Positions 10,225-17,097 of a DNA stretch of 64,000 nt are shown here, in pieces. Source of the stretch: JADLGL01 sp050184415 (GTDB taxonomy: Bacteria > Pseudomonadota > Alphaproteobacteria > Rhizobiales > Kaistiaceae); the NCBI GenBank assembly GCA_050184415.1, contig JBFXAJ010000008.1, positions 62,001 through 126,000 of the forward strand. Direction: 5' to 3'. The translations under genes were made by a program, and so were the position numbers. Below the pieces are notes generated by a model, which saw only the letters and a program-made list of their open reading frames with translations, was not told the DNA's origin and did not search any database. Each line of letters starts with the position of its first letter. Position 1 is the first letter of the stretch.

Positions 10225-10846
10225 CGCTGGAGCATTGGGATCCAAATAAGCGGAAGTATGTGCTGTACCGGAGTGCCGAGCAGCATAGCGAGGATTGCGT
10301 GCGCTTTCCGTTCGAAGGAATTCCACGACGCGTGTTCTTAGACACTAACGTGATCAATGTTCTGGTGAAGCACTGCGAACAAGTTTTTGATCACGCGCCA
10401 ATCCGGGTCGATACCGATTCTACGCTGGCGGCGGACATCGAGGCGCTTATGCATGTGTTCTATGTCGGCGCGCGAGCCAACTGGGATATTTTGGGATCGA
10501 AAAGACCCTAGATGAACTATCGCGCACGAGGGACAACTCGCTTCGAGGTGATCTCTTGGAATATGCATTCGGAATCGTAAACCAAGACCTCGATGACGAT
10601 GATCGGAGACACGCCGGAGATTTCGGGCGCAGGCTGGTGGAAGCTCCTTTTGTAGCTGCGTTGCCTGACGCGGCGGACCGCGAGCTGATTGGAAACGCCA
10701 TAGGCTTCGGTTGCGACGTTTTCTGCACTCGCGACAGAGCGACGATTGTGAGCAAGCGTGATCTGTTACGGCAAGTGCCTCTGCGAATTGTGACGCCAGC
10801 CGAGTGGTGGGCTCATATAAGGCCGTGGGCTGCGCTATGGTGCTAG
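10221..10846 (+). pseudogene. PIN-domain protein gene, frameshifted
   Basis: The 5-prime frame (10221-10511) carries the PIN start FLDTN with D41 and then stops at TAG. The second half (open through 10846) is in another frame and carries LPDAADRELIGNAIG and CTRD, the C-terminal PIN acids. Reading the run TTTT at 10489-10492 as TTTTT joins both frames into one 208-residue protein with ANWDIFGIEKTLDEL across the junction, giving D41, E94, D150/D153 and D172, the usual PIN metal site. So a single T is missing here, either a real mutation or a homopolymer sequencing error. The gene overlaps the methyltransferase stop by 4 nt, tying it to the DISARM operon. PIN domains are Mg-dependent RNases, but the target here is unknown. 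Confidence 0.8.
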
Positions 10847-10895
10847 TTCACGACCGGTCGAAGGAAGAGGTTCGGTTACCGATAGCACCCCTTCG

Positions 10896-11888
10896 GTGCG
10901 TCCAATGAGAACGCGAGGGAACCTCATCACCGAGCGTGCCGGGGTAAACTTTGTACGCAGTGTAGTGGAGTCGGCGGGCTGCCTCCTGAAAGAAATTAAC
11001 CTCCAGCACGACTTCGGGCACGATGCCACAATGATGCTGGTCGTGGATGGTCAGGTTCGACCACGCGAAGTCGCATTTCAGATCAAGTCTGGTGCGAGTT
11101 ATGTTTCACCAACCACCTGCGGTTTGCCTGCGACAGCCGCCCATATCTATTTTTGGGCTGAGCATGATCTTGTTACGCTCGGCGTCATCTACGACCCTGC
11201 CGAAAGATCCGCATGGTGGATGGATTTGCAAACGGCCGCGCGAGAATTTCGAACATCAAATCCGAAGACAGGCACCACGTTCACATTTCCGAAGGGGCTC
11301 TGTAACCAGTTCAACGACACAGACTTCGCATCGATTTTGGTCCCGACGCTTCTTGGGGAGGCCCCGAGCGTTCCACTCGAACGATTATGTTCGTGGGTCA
11401 TGGCCGAAGACATCCAGACCCACGACATCGGCGTTCGAGCGATCCGTGCCCGCTACTATCGCGAGGCCGCGGCTTGGGAGTGTCTGATCGAGGCATTTAA
11501 GTCGAAGCCTGCTGAACAACTGACACTCAATCTCCCCATTGCCTTGGCGAAACTGCTTGGCCATGACGATATTGGCTACTATGCCGATGAAATTCCCAAA
11601 GATGTTCGCGCTCCGGCGATCGCAAAGGTTCTGACCTTTGGCGCTGACGAGATCGCAAAACTCCTTTCGATGTTGCCAGACAGCGATTTTGAGCGGCCGA
11701 GTTTTGGCTATAGCCTGTTGCCGCTCTTCGGCCAGAGTGCCGAAAGCCCTCGTATCCTTTGCGCCGTTCGTGATAGCGACGCGTTCGATCCTGCAGTTCG
11801 CGAACTTGCGAGTGTTCTTTTCGACTGGTATCAGCGCGACCCACATTGGTGGGACTTCTGGCGACGGGACGCCGGCAGACGGAGTTAA
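10896..11888 (+). CDS. DUF4365-like protein with nuclease-like residues
   Basis: 330 residues from GTG 10896, or 327 from ATG 10905; no strong ribosome site decides between them. The N-terminal domain (about 10-150) starts LITERAGVNFV and matches the DUF4365 pattern: D43 in GHDATMML, E58, then Q62-I-K64 in FQIKSG. This is the layout of a PD-(D/E)xK nuclease core with Q in place of E. The C-terminal half is helical without a motif I recognise. It follows the PIN gene by 49 nt on the same strand and shares its lower-GC codon use, so it is probably the last gene of the DISARM-linked operon. DUF4365 genes are common in defence islands. The role in this system is inferred. Confidence 0.7.
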   Translation: MRPMRTRGNLITERAGVNFVRSVVESAGCLLKEINLQHDFGHDATMMLVVDGQVRPREVAFQIKSGASYVSPTTCGLPATAAHIYFWAEHDLVTLGVIYDPAERSAWWMDLQTAAREFRTSNPKTGTTFTFPKGLCNQFNDTDFASILVPTLLGEAPSVPLERLCSWVMAEDIQTHDIGVRAIRARYYREAAAWECLIEAFKSKPAEQLTLNLPIALAKLLGHDDIGYYADEIPKDVRAPAIAKVLTFGADEIAKLLSMLPDSDFERPSFGYSLLPLFGQSAESPRILCAVRDSDAFDPAVRELASVLFDWYQRDPHWWDFWRRDAGRRS

Positions 11889-12000
11889 CTGCACTACCAG
11901 CCGTGTTCGGCGATGCGCTCGCGTGATAAAAGTCTCGTGACGGTCTTTTTGTAGCTCGCGGGCCTCGCACGGTTTGGGGCTTGTCCGGGAAAAAATCGAC

Positions 12001-12020
12001 CGATAGTTGGCGATAGTTGG
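12001..12020. repeat. Two tandem copies of a 10-bp repeat
   Basis: CGATAGTTGG occurs twice head to tail (12001-12010 and 12011-12020) and is followed by CGA. It may be a remnant of a longer iteron or attachment-type array, but two units are too few to decide. Confidence 0.75.
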
Positions 12021-12027
12021 CGAAGCC

Positions 12028-12110
12028 GCGAAAAATTTGAATCGCGCGATTTTTCCTTTGAAATCAAAAGCGAAAAAATTTGACGGACTGACAGTCGGGT
12101 TTAGACCGTC
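12028..12110. repeat. Cluster of small direct and inverted repeats
   Basis: GCGAAAAATTTGA at 12028-12040 recurs with one extra A at 12070-12083. Arms GAAAAAT (12030-12036) and ATTTTTC (12049-12055) can pair. GACTG-A-CAGTC (12086-12096) is a compact palindrome nested in GACGG (12082-12086) and CCGTC (12106-12110). This density of small repeats in AT-rich DNA could mark a recombination site, a promoter or operator region, or a terminator of the DISARM operon. Nothing in the sequence decides which. Confidence 0.5.
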
Positions 12111-12247
12111 AGCAGAAAACTTTTGCGTATAAAAATCAGAGCGTTACGATGCATTGAGAGAATCGAGTGGGAGTAGGGAAAGCGGGCATCGTGGCGTGGG
12201 CCACGCGCACGGCGTAGTGTATCCGCACTCCGAGGATCACTCCGCGA

Positions 12248-12409
12248 GTGAGTGAATATCAGTACCACGAATTCCTGGCGATCGACCGGCCGCTCGACCA
12301 GGCCGCAAGGGAAGCGTTGCGATCGCTCTCGTCGCGGGCGCGGATCACCGCGACGAGCTTCATCAATCACTATGACTGGGGTGATTTCGGCGGCGACCCG
12401 CGCGTCTAG
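12248..12409 (+). pseudogene. 5-prime remnant of a conserved hypothetical gene (MSEYQY family)
   Basis: A GTG-initiated 53-codon frame encodes MSEYQYHEFLAIDRPL, then LSSRARITATSF, then NHYDWGDFGGDPR, and stops after one more codon. From memory, this is the well-conserved amino terminus of a large hypothetical protein found in many bacteria, whose full-length members continue for several hundred residues after the WGDF-GDPR stretch. Here everything after that is missing and the stop abuts the 3-prime end of an antitoxin gene on the other strand (4-nt overlap). It is therefore most likely a decayed or recombined fragment beside the defence island. The function of the family is unknown to me. 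Confidence 0.65.
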
Positions 12410-12657
12410 CACCGATCGGCATTGCGCATCCACCGAACCAGTCTCGCCGCGCTGCCCTCGGGTGCCATGGGCTGCTTGTCGGTGACGGCCTTCAAGGCGG
12501 CCAGATCGATGGGTTTTTGCGTCGTCACCGGCGGTGCAAGGAGCGCGACCACGGCGCCGTCGCGCGTGATGCGGACTGTGCGGCCGGCTTCGACGAGTTC
12601 GATCAGCGCGTCGAAGCGCGCCTCTGCCTCGGCAATGGTGACCGTCTCATCCGCCAT
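12406..12657 (-). CDS. Phd/YefM-type antitoxin, apparently without a toxin partner
   Basis: 83 residues from the ATG at 12657 (MADETVTIAEAEARF); a longer in-frame start upstream would add a Cys/Arg-rich stretch that does not look real. The pattern TIAEAEARFDALIELVEAGRTVRITRDGAVVALLAP is the Phd/YefM DNA-binding antitoxin fold, with a loose C-terminal tail that normally grips the toxin. No toxin gene (Doc, RelE or VapC) adjoins it on this strand: downstream is the MSEYQY remnant and upstream a methyltransferase. It may be an orphan left by the same rearrangement, or may act with a toxin elsewhere. Confidence 0.75.
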   Translation of the reverse strand: MADETVTIAEAEARFDALIELVEAGRTVRITRDGAVVALLAPPVTTQKPIDLAALKAVTDKQPMAPEGSAARLVRWMRNADRC

Positions 12658-12680
12658 GGGGCGCAAGAATCGCACAGACC

Positions 12681-12711
12681 GGCGCCGCCGGCAAATACAG
12701 CCGGCGGCGCC
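12681..12711. terminator. Perfect 12-bp GC-rich hairpin
   Basis: GGCGCCGCCGGC (12681-12692) and its exact reverse complement (12700-12711) flank a 7-nt loop. It lies just past the 3-prime end of the methyltransferase gene on the minus strand and just upstream of the antitoxin gene, so it fits a transcription terminator separating the two. There is no clear U tract on either strand, so termination efficiency is uncertain. Confidence 0.5.
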
Positions 12712-12748
12712 CCCGAGGTGGCGCCACAAAGGCCCCCCCCTGCTTTTC

Positions 12749-13582
12749 CTAAGGCTTGGTGATGACTGCCTCGAGATAGGCGCTCGGCACGATCAGCGTG
12801 TCGTCGCCGCTGCGGTTGAGCTTGCGGAGGAGCGTGAGGATGTCGGCTTCGAGGGCGGCGTGGGCTTCCCCGCTGAGCGTGGCGAAGGCGCGGTGGGTCG
12901 GGCCGTAATAGGCCTTGAACACTTCGAGCCAATGCTCCGGCGAGCGGTAGCGGAAGTTGAAGATCTGCCGCGTCGCCTCGATGCGATGGTCCGGGAACAG
13001 CTGGCGGAGGCGCTCCTCGGTGCCCCACAGCGCCGGGGGCTGGACGCCGGCCGGCGGCGGGACGTGCTTGCCGAGCGTCTTGAAGAGCTGGCCGATGAAA
13101 CCCTCCGGCGTCCAGTTGGCGAGGCCGATCCGGCCGCCGCTGCGCACGACGCGGGACAACTCCGACGCGGCCTTCTCCTGGTTCGGCGTGAACATCACGC
13201 CGAAAGTCGAGAGGGCGACGTCATAGGCGCCGTCGGCGAAGGGGAGGGCCTCGGCGTCGGCCGGCTGGAAGCTGATCCGGAGCCGCTCGGCGATAGCGCG
13301 CTCCTTGCCGCGGGAGAGAAGGGCCTCGACATAATCGGTCGAGGTCACGTCCGCGAAATGGCGGGCGGCGGCGAGGGTGGCGTTGCCATTGCCGGCGGCC
13401 ACGTCGAGCACGCGCTCGCCGGCACGGAGGTCGACCGCGTCGCACAGGCGCTCGCCGACGATCTGGAGCGTGGTGCCGACGACGGCATAGTCGCCCGAGG
13501 CCCAGGTCGCCTGCTGGCGGGTCTTGATGGCGGCAAAATCGGGGGTGGCGGCAGCAACGGGGGAAGCAACGGCGATGTTCAC
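12749..13582 (-). CDS. Class I SAM-dependent methyltransferase
   Basis: 277 residues from a GTG at 13582, preceded by an AAAGG-like ribosome site; upstream in-frame sequence is low quality. Motif I is VLDVAAGNGNATL at about 58-70, followed by the acidic post-I strand TSTDYVEALLSRG and a PFADGAYDVALSTFGVMF motif, the pattern of the UbiE/Methyltransf_11/25 group. The small-molecule substrate cannot be told from sequence. It is divergent from an AraC-family regulator with 192 nt between starts, suggesting that the regulator controls it. Confidence 0.85.
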   Translation of the reverse strand: MNIAVASPVAAATPDFAAIKTRQQATWASGDYAVVGTTLQIVGERLCDAVDLRAGERVLDVAAGNGNATLAAARHFADVTSTDYVEALLSRGKERAIAERLRISFQPADAEALPFADGAYDVALSTFGVMFTPNQEKAASELSRVVRSGGRIGLANWTPEGFIGQLFKTLGKHVPPPAGVQPPALWGTEERLRQLFPDHRIEATRQIFNFRYRSPEHWLEVFKAYYGPTHRAFATLSGEAHAALEADILTLLRKLNRSGDDTLIVPSAYLEAVITKP

Positions 13583-13774
13583 TGGAGTGAGCCTTTCGTT
13601 GAGAGCGTGTTCCTCCCGGCTTCCCATCGGCTTCGCGGCAGTGCACAACTGCCGTTCTTGTCGGTGGCCGGGTCGATGAGCGCTGTCATCGTCGGCGCCC
13701 TGATAGACCTGCGCCGTGCCGGGGGGCATGACCGGGACGCCGGTTGACCTGACCGATCGTCCGATTTGCCGGGT

Positions 13775-14761
13775 ATGACGATGGATGCGCTGTCGGACGC
13801 CCTTCGTTCGGTCCGCCTGAAGGGCGGCATCTTCCTCGACGCGCGGTTCACCGCGCCCTGGTGCGTGACGTCATGGGTCACGCCCGAGGACTGCCGGCCC
13901 TATTTCGAGTCTCCTGCGCACATCATCGGCTATCACTTCATCATCGACGGCGACCTTCTGATGGGGATCATCGGCAAGTCGCAGCGCCCGGTCCATGCCG
14001 GCGAGATCATCATCGTGCCGCGCAACGAGCCGCACGTCATGGGCAGCGCGGCCGGGCTGACCCCGGTGCCGTCCGGCCACCTCATCCAGCCCGGCGCCAA
14101 TGGCGCGCCGAACAGCGTCGTCATGGGCGGCGACGGGCCGGAGACGCACATGATCTGCGGCTTCCTCGGCACCGACGATGCCTATAATCCGCTGTTCGGC
14201 GCGCTCCCCGGCGCGCTCCATCTCAACATCCGCGAATGCGCCTCGCGCGACTGGGTCGACGCCTCTGTCCGCTTCGCCGCGAGCGAGCTCCTCGCGGGGC
14301 GGCTGGCTTCGTCGAGCCTCCTCTCTCGCCTCTCGGAGTCTCTCTTCGTCGAGGCGGTGCGCCAGTATGTGGCGACGCAGGAGGACGGCGAGCAGGCCTG
14401 GCTCCGCGGCCTCCGCGATCCCCATATCGGCAAGGCCCTGGCGCTGATCCACAGCGACATCACGGTGTCCTGGTCAGCCGAGGCGCTGGCGAAGGAGGTG
14501 GCGATGTCGCGGAGTTCGTTCGTCGACAGATTCTCCTCCCTCGTCGGCCAGCCGCCGATCCGCTACCTCACCAATTGGCGGCTCCAGACGGCCCGCCGGC
14601 TGCTGCAGGAATCGCCGCTGACGATCGCGCAGCTCGCGCACAAGGTGGGCTACGAATCCGAAGAGGCCTTCAGCCGCGCCTTCAAGCGCGAGTTCGGCCT
14701 GTCGCCCGCGCGCTGGCGCGATACGGAAGGGACCGGCGAGGCCCTCGCCGAGGCGGGGTAG
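13775..14761 (+). CDS. AraC-family transcriptional regulator with N-terminal cupin domain
   Basis: 328 residues from the ATG at 13775 (TTG 13766 and ATG 13781 are alternatives). The N terminus (DALRSVRLKGGIFLDARFTAPW) fits the cupin_6 ligand-sensing domain seen in many AraC regulators. The C-terminal 100 residues hold two helix-turn-helix motifs: WSAEALAKEVAMSRSSFVDRF and LTIAQLAHKVGYESEEAFSRAFKREFG. It is divergently arranged with the SAM methyltransferase, its most likely target along with itself. The inducer is unknown. Confidence 0.9.
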   Translation: MTMDALSDALRSVRLKGGIFLDARFTAPWCVTSWVTPEDCRPYFESPAHIIGYHFIIDGDLLMGIIGKSQRPVHAGEIIIVPRNEPHVMGSAAGLTPVPSGHLIQPGANGAPNSVVMGGDGPETHMICGFLGTDDAYNPLFGALPGALHLNIRECASRDWVDASVRFAASELLAGRLASSSLLSRLSESLFVEAVRQYVATQEDGEQAWLRGLRDPHIGKALALIHSDITVSWSAEALAKEVAMSRSSFVDRFSSLVGQPPIRYLTNWRLQTARRLLQESPLTIAQLAHKVGYESEEAFSRAFKREFGLSPARWRDTEGTGEALAEAG

Positions 14762-14816
14762 CGGGCGCGGGCGGAAAATAGGCGACGGCTGCCGGGCGAC
14801 GCTCGGCGCTCCGTCC

Positions 14817-16043
14817 CTACCTACGGAACGTTGCCACCACCTCGATGTGGCCCGACCACAGGAACTGGTCGATCGGCTGGACCCGCACGAGCCGGTAGCC
14901 GCCGTCGAGCAGGATGCGGCCGTCCCGCGCCAGCGTCGCGGGATTGCAGGAAACGGCGACCACGGTCGGTACCGGTGACTTCGCGAGCGTTTCCGACTGC
15001 GCCTTCGCGCCGGCGCGCGGCGGGTCGAACACGACGGCGTCGAAAGCCTTCAGTTCGTTCACCGACAGCGGCTCGCGGAAGAGATCGCGGCGCGCGGCCG
15101 TCACCGCCTTGATGCCGGTCGTCCGCTGCGTGGCTCTCTCGAGCGCCTTGAGGGCGGCGGCGTCGCTTTCCACCGCCGTCACCTTCGCCTGTCGGGCGAG
15201 GCGGAGCGTGAAGGTCCCGATCCCGGCGAAGAGATCGGCGATCCGCTTGGCGTCTCCGATGCCGGCCATCACCTCATCGGCCATCGCGGCCTCGGCATCG
15301 GCGACCGCCTGGACGAAGCCGCCAGGAACCGGGAACAGCCGCGCCACCCCCGCAGCGAGAACCGGCTCGGCGGCGCGGAAGACCTCCTCGCCATCCACCG
15401 TGAGCCGCGCGACCGGCCCCCCGCTCGCACGCCGCGGCAGGGCTTCGGTCGCCGCGCGGTCGGTCCGGCCGACCGCGTCCACCGCGACGTCGAGGCCGTT
15501 CTCCGTCGCCAGCACCGTCACGCGGATACGCCGCCCGGGCCGGACCAGCGGGGCGACCAACGCCCGGAGCGTCTCGAGGCTCCGGGCGATCTCGGGCACC
15601 ACGACCAGGCAGCCAGGGACGGCGACGACCTCGTGGCTCCCCATTCGGTTGAAGCCGAGCATCACATCGCGGCCGTTCCGCTCCGCAGTGAAGACCGCAC
15701 GGCGTCGGGTTCCCGGCCGGCACGGAACGATCGGCTGCACCTCGGCCGCTATCCCGTGCTGTGCGAAGGCCTCGGCGACCTGCGCCGTCTTCCACGACAG
15801 GTAGGCGGGAATCGCGAGGTGCTGGAGTGAGCAGCCGCCACAGGAGCCGAAATGGGGGCAGGGCGGCGTTGTCCGGTGGGCGCTCGGCGCTAGGATCGCC
15901 GTTGCCGTCGCGCGATCGCCGGCGATCTCGGCGACGACCGTTTCCCCCGGCAAAGCGAACGGCACGAAGACCCTCCCCGCAGTGGTCTCCGCGATGCCGT
16001 CGCCGGCGTGGCCGAGCGTTTCGATCACGAGCGTCTCGGGCAT
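14817..16043 (-). CDS. TrmA/RlmD-family RNA (uracil-5-)methyltransferase
   Basis: 408 residues. The N-terminal TRAM domain (about 1-55) is followed by a [4Fe-4S] cluster set C62-X5-C68-X2-C71 with C145 as the fourth ligand. The SAM motif is IADLFAGIGTFTLRLA, then DPPRAGA and the catalytic SCNPATLARD whose cysteine attacks uracil C6. Family members make m5U in 23S rRNA (RlmD/RlmC) or tRNA; which position is modified here cannot be read from sequence, although the cluster favours the RlmD side. It is divergent from panB. Confidence 0.9.
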   Translation of the reverse strand: MPETLVIETLGHAGDGIAETTAGRVFVPFALPGETVVAEIAGDRATATAILAPSAHRTTPPCPHFGSCGGCSLQHLAIPAYLSWKTAQVAEAFAQHGIAAEVQPIVPCRPGTRRRAVFTAERNGRDVMLGFNRMGSHEVVAVPGCLVVVPEIARSLETLRALVAPLVRPGRRIRVTVLATENGLDVAVDAVGRTDRAATEALPRRASGGPVARLTVDGEEVFRAAEPVLAAGVARLFPVPGGFVQAVADAEAAMADEVMAGIGDAKRIADLFAGIGTFTLRLARQAKVTAVESDAAALKALERATQRTTGIKAVTAARRDLFREPLSVNELKAFDAVVFDPPRAGAKAQSETLAKSPVPTVVAVSCNPATLARDGRILLDGGYRLVRVQPIDQFLWSGHIEVVATFRR

Positions 16044-16140
16044 GGGTTGCTCAAATCGAGGGTGAGGAATGCGGCGTGCGCCGGCCAGCCATGCCTTTCA
16101 CCCCGGCAGGCGATGGGCTAATTGGCTTTTTTCCGATCAC

Positions 16141-16146
16141 GGAGGT
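16141..16146 (+). promoter_or_regulatory. Ribosome binding site deciding the panB start
   Basis: GGAGGT ends 9 nt before the TTG at 16156. It supports that TTG as the panB start rather than the longer in-frame start at 16069, whose extra residues do not resemble PanB. Confidence 0.75.
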
Positions 16147-16155
16147 CACGCTTAC

Positions 16156-16980
16156 TTGTCGATCCAACCGGACGCCAGTCGGCGCACCGCGGTGGAAATC
16201 CGGGGGCGCAAGGGCGGCGAGCCGATCGTCGCGCTGACGTCCTACCACGCCCACACCGCGGAGCTCCTCGACCGTTTCGTCGACTTCATCCTCGTCGGCG
16301 ATTCCCTCGGGATGGTGATGCACGGCCTCAACACGACCATCCCGGTCACGCTGGACATGATGATCCTCCAGGGCCAGGCCGTGATGCGCGGCTCGAAGCG
16401 GGCGCTGGTGGTGGTCGACCTTCCGTTCGGCTCCTATGAGGAAAGCCCGCAGGCGGCCTTCCGCTCCGCAGTCCGCGTGATGAAGGAGACCGGCTGCGGC
16501 GCGGTGAAGCTCGAGGGCGGCCGCAAGATGGCGGAGACGGTTGCCTTCCTCGCCGAGCGCGGCATTCCCGTGATGGGCCATGTCGGCCTCACGCCGCAAT
16601 CGTTCAACACGATGGGCGGTTTCCGCATTCAGGGCCGCGATCCCGCCGGCGCTGAGGCGATCTTCGAGGATGCCAAGGCCATCGCCGCGGCCGGCGCCTT
16701 TGCGATCGTCGTCGAGGGCGTGCCCGAGCCACTCGCGCGGCGTATCACCGAGGCGGTTCCGATCCCGACCATCGGCATCGGCGCCTCGGCGGATTGCGAT
16801 GGCCAGGTGCTGGTGCTCGAGGACATGCTCGGCCTCAGCCCGAACGTACCCAAATTCGTCCGGCGTTACGGCAATCTTGCCGAGCACATCTCCAAGGCCG
16901 TCGAGGCCTATGCAACCGACGTCCGCAGCCGCGCCTTCCCGGGCGAGGAGAACGTCTACGCCGCTCGCCGCAAGGGATAA
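16156..16980 (+). CDS. panB: 3-methyl-2-oxobutanoate hydroxymethyltransferase (PanB)
   Basis: 274 residues from TTG 16156, a normal PanB length. The enzyme transfers a hydroxymethyl group from 5,10-methylene-THF to ketoisovalerate, giving ketopantoate for pantothenate and CoA synthesis in the cytoplasm. Signature segments visible are VGDSLGMVMHG (Mg/substrate site), DLPFGSY, VKLEGG and the VVEGVP glutamate loop, then TIGIGAS. It is divergent from the RNA methyltransferase and followed by a YfgM-like gene after 117 nt. No panC is seen nearby. Confidence 0.97.
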   Translation: MSIQPDASRRTAVEIRGRKGGEPIVALTSYHAHTAELLDRFVDFILVGDSLGMVMHGLNTTIPVTLDMMILQGQAVMRGSKRALVVVDLPFGSYEESPQAAFRSAVRVMKETGCGAVKLEGGRKMAETVAFLAERGIPVMGHVGLTPQSFNTMGGFRIQGRDPAGAEAIFEDAKAIAAAGAFAIVVEGVPEPLARRITEAVPIPTIGIGASADCDGQVLVLEDMLGLSPNVPKFVRRYGNLAEHISKAVEAYATDVRSRAFPGEENVYAARRKG

Positions 16981-17097
16981 TCCCGCGATCGTGCCGCGCC
17001 AAAATGGCTTGCGGCGCCAAGGTTTCGTGCGTTGCGCCGCCCCTGACCCGGCTATAAGGTCGCGCCGCTTTGGGGTGGCCGGGAACCGAGTGGGCCG

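Larger units (their letters stand above)
11889..12247. other. AT-rich non-coding stretch at the end of the defence region
   Basis: About 360 nt with no convincing gene. The part from about 11,990 to 12,150 is strikingly AT-rich for this genome, with A and T runs, short direct repeats and small inverted repeats listed separately. From about 12,160 the composition returns to GC-rich. It lies between the last DISARM-linked gene and a truncated core-type gene, so I read it as the right-hand junction of the acquired island. No integrase, transposase or tRNA end was seen. Confidence 0.6.

Noticed and set aside
1..11888. BREX, Zorya or plain type I restriction as the identity of the operon
   Set aside because: There is no PglZ, BrxC, ZorAB or HsdR/HsdS; DrmA, DrmB and DrmC motifs fit DISARM specifically.
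12101..12433. A 110-codon minus-strand frame over the island junction
   Set aside because: It has no family resemblance and runs across the AT-rich patch and the MSEYQY remnant; the + strand frame is the conserved one.
10221..12657. PIN protein and Phd antitoxin as one toxin-antitoxin pair
   Set aside because: They are 1.5 kb apart on opposite strands with a DUF4365 gene and a remnant between them; the PIN gene is instead coupled to the methyltransferase.
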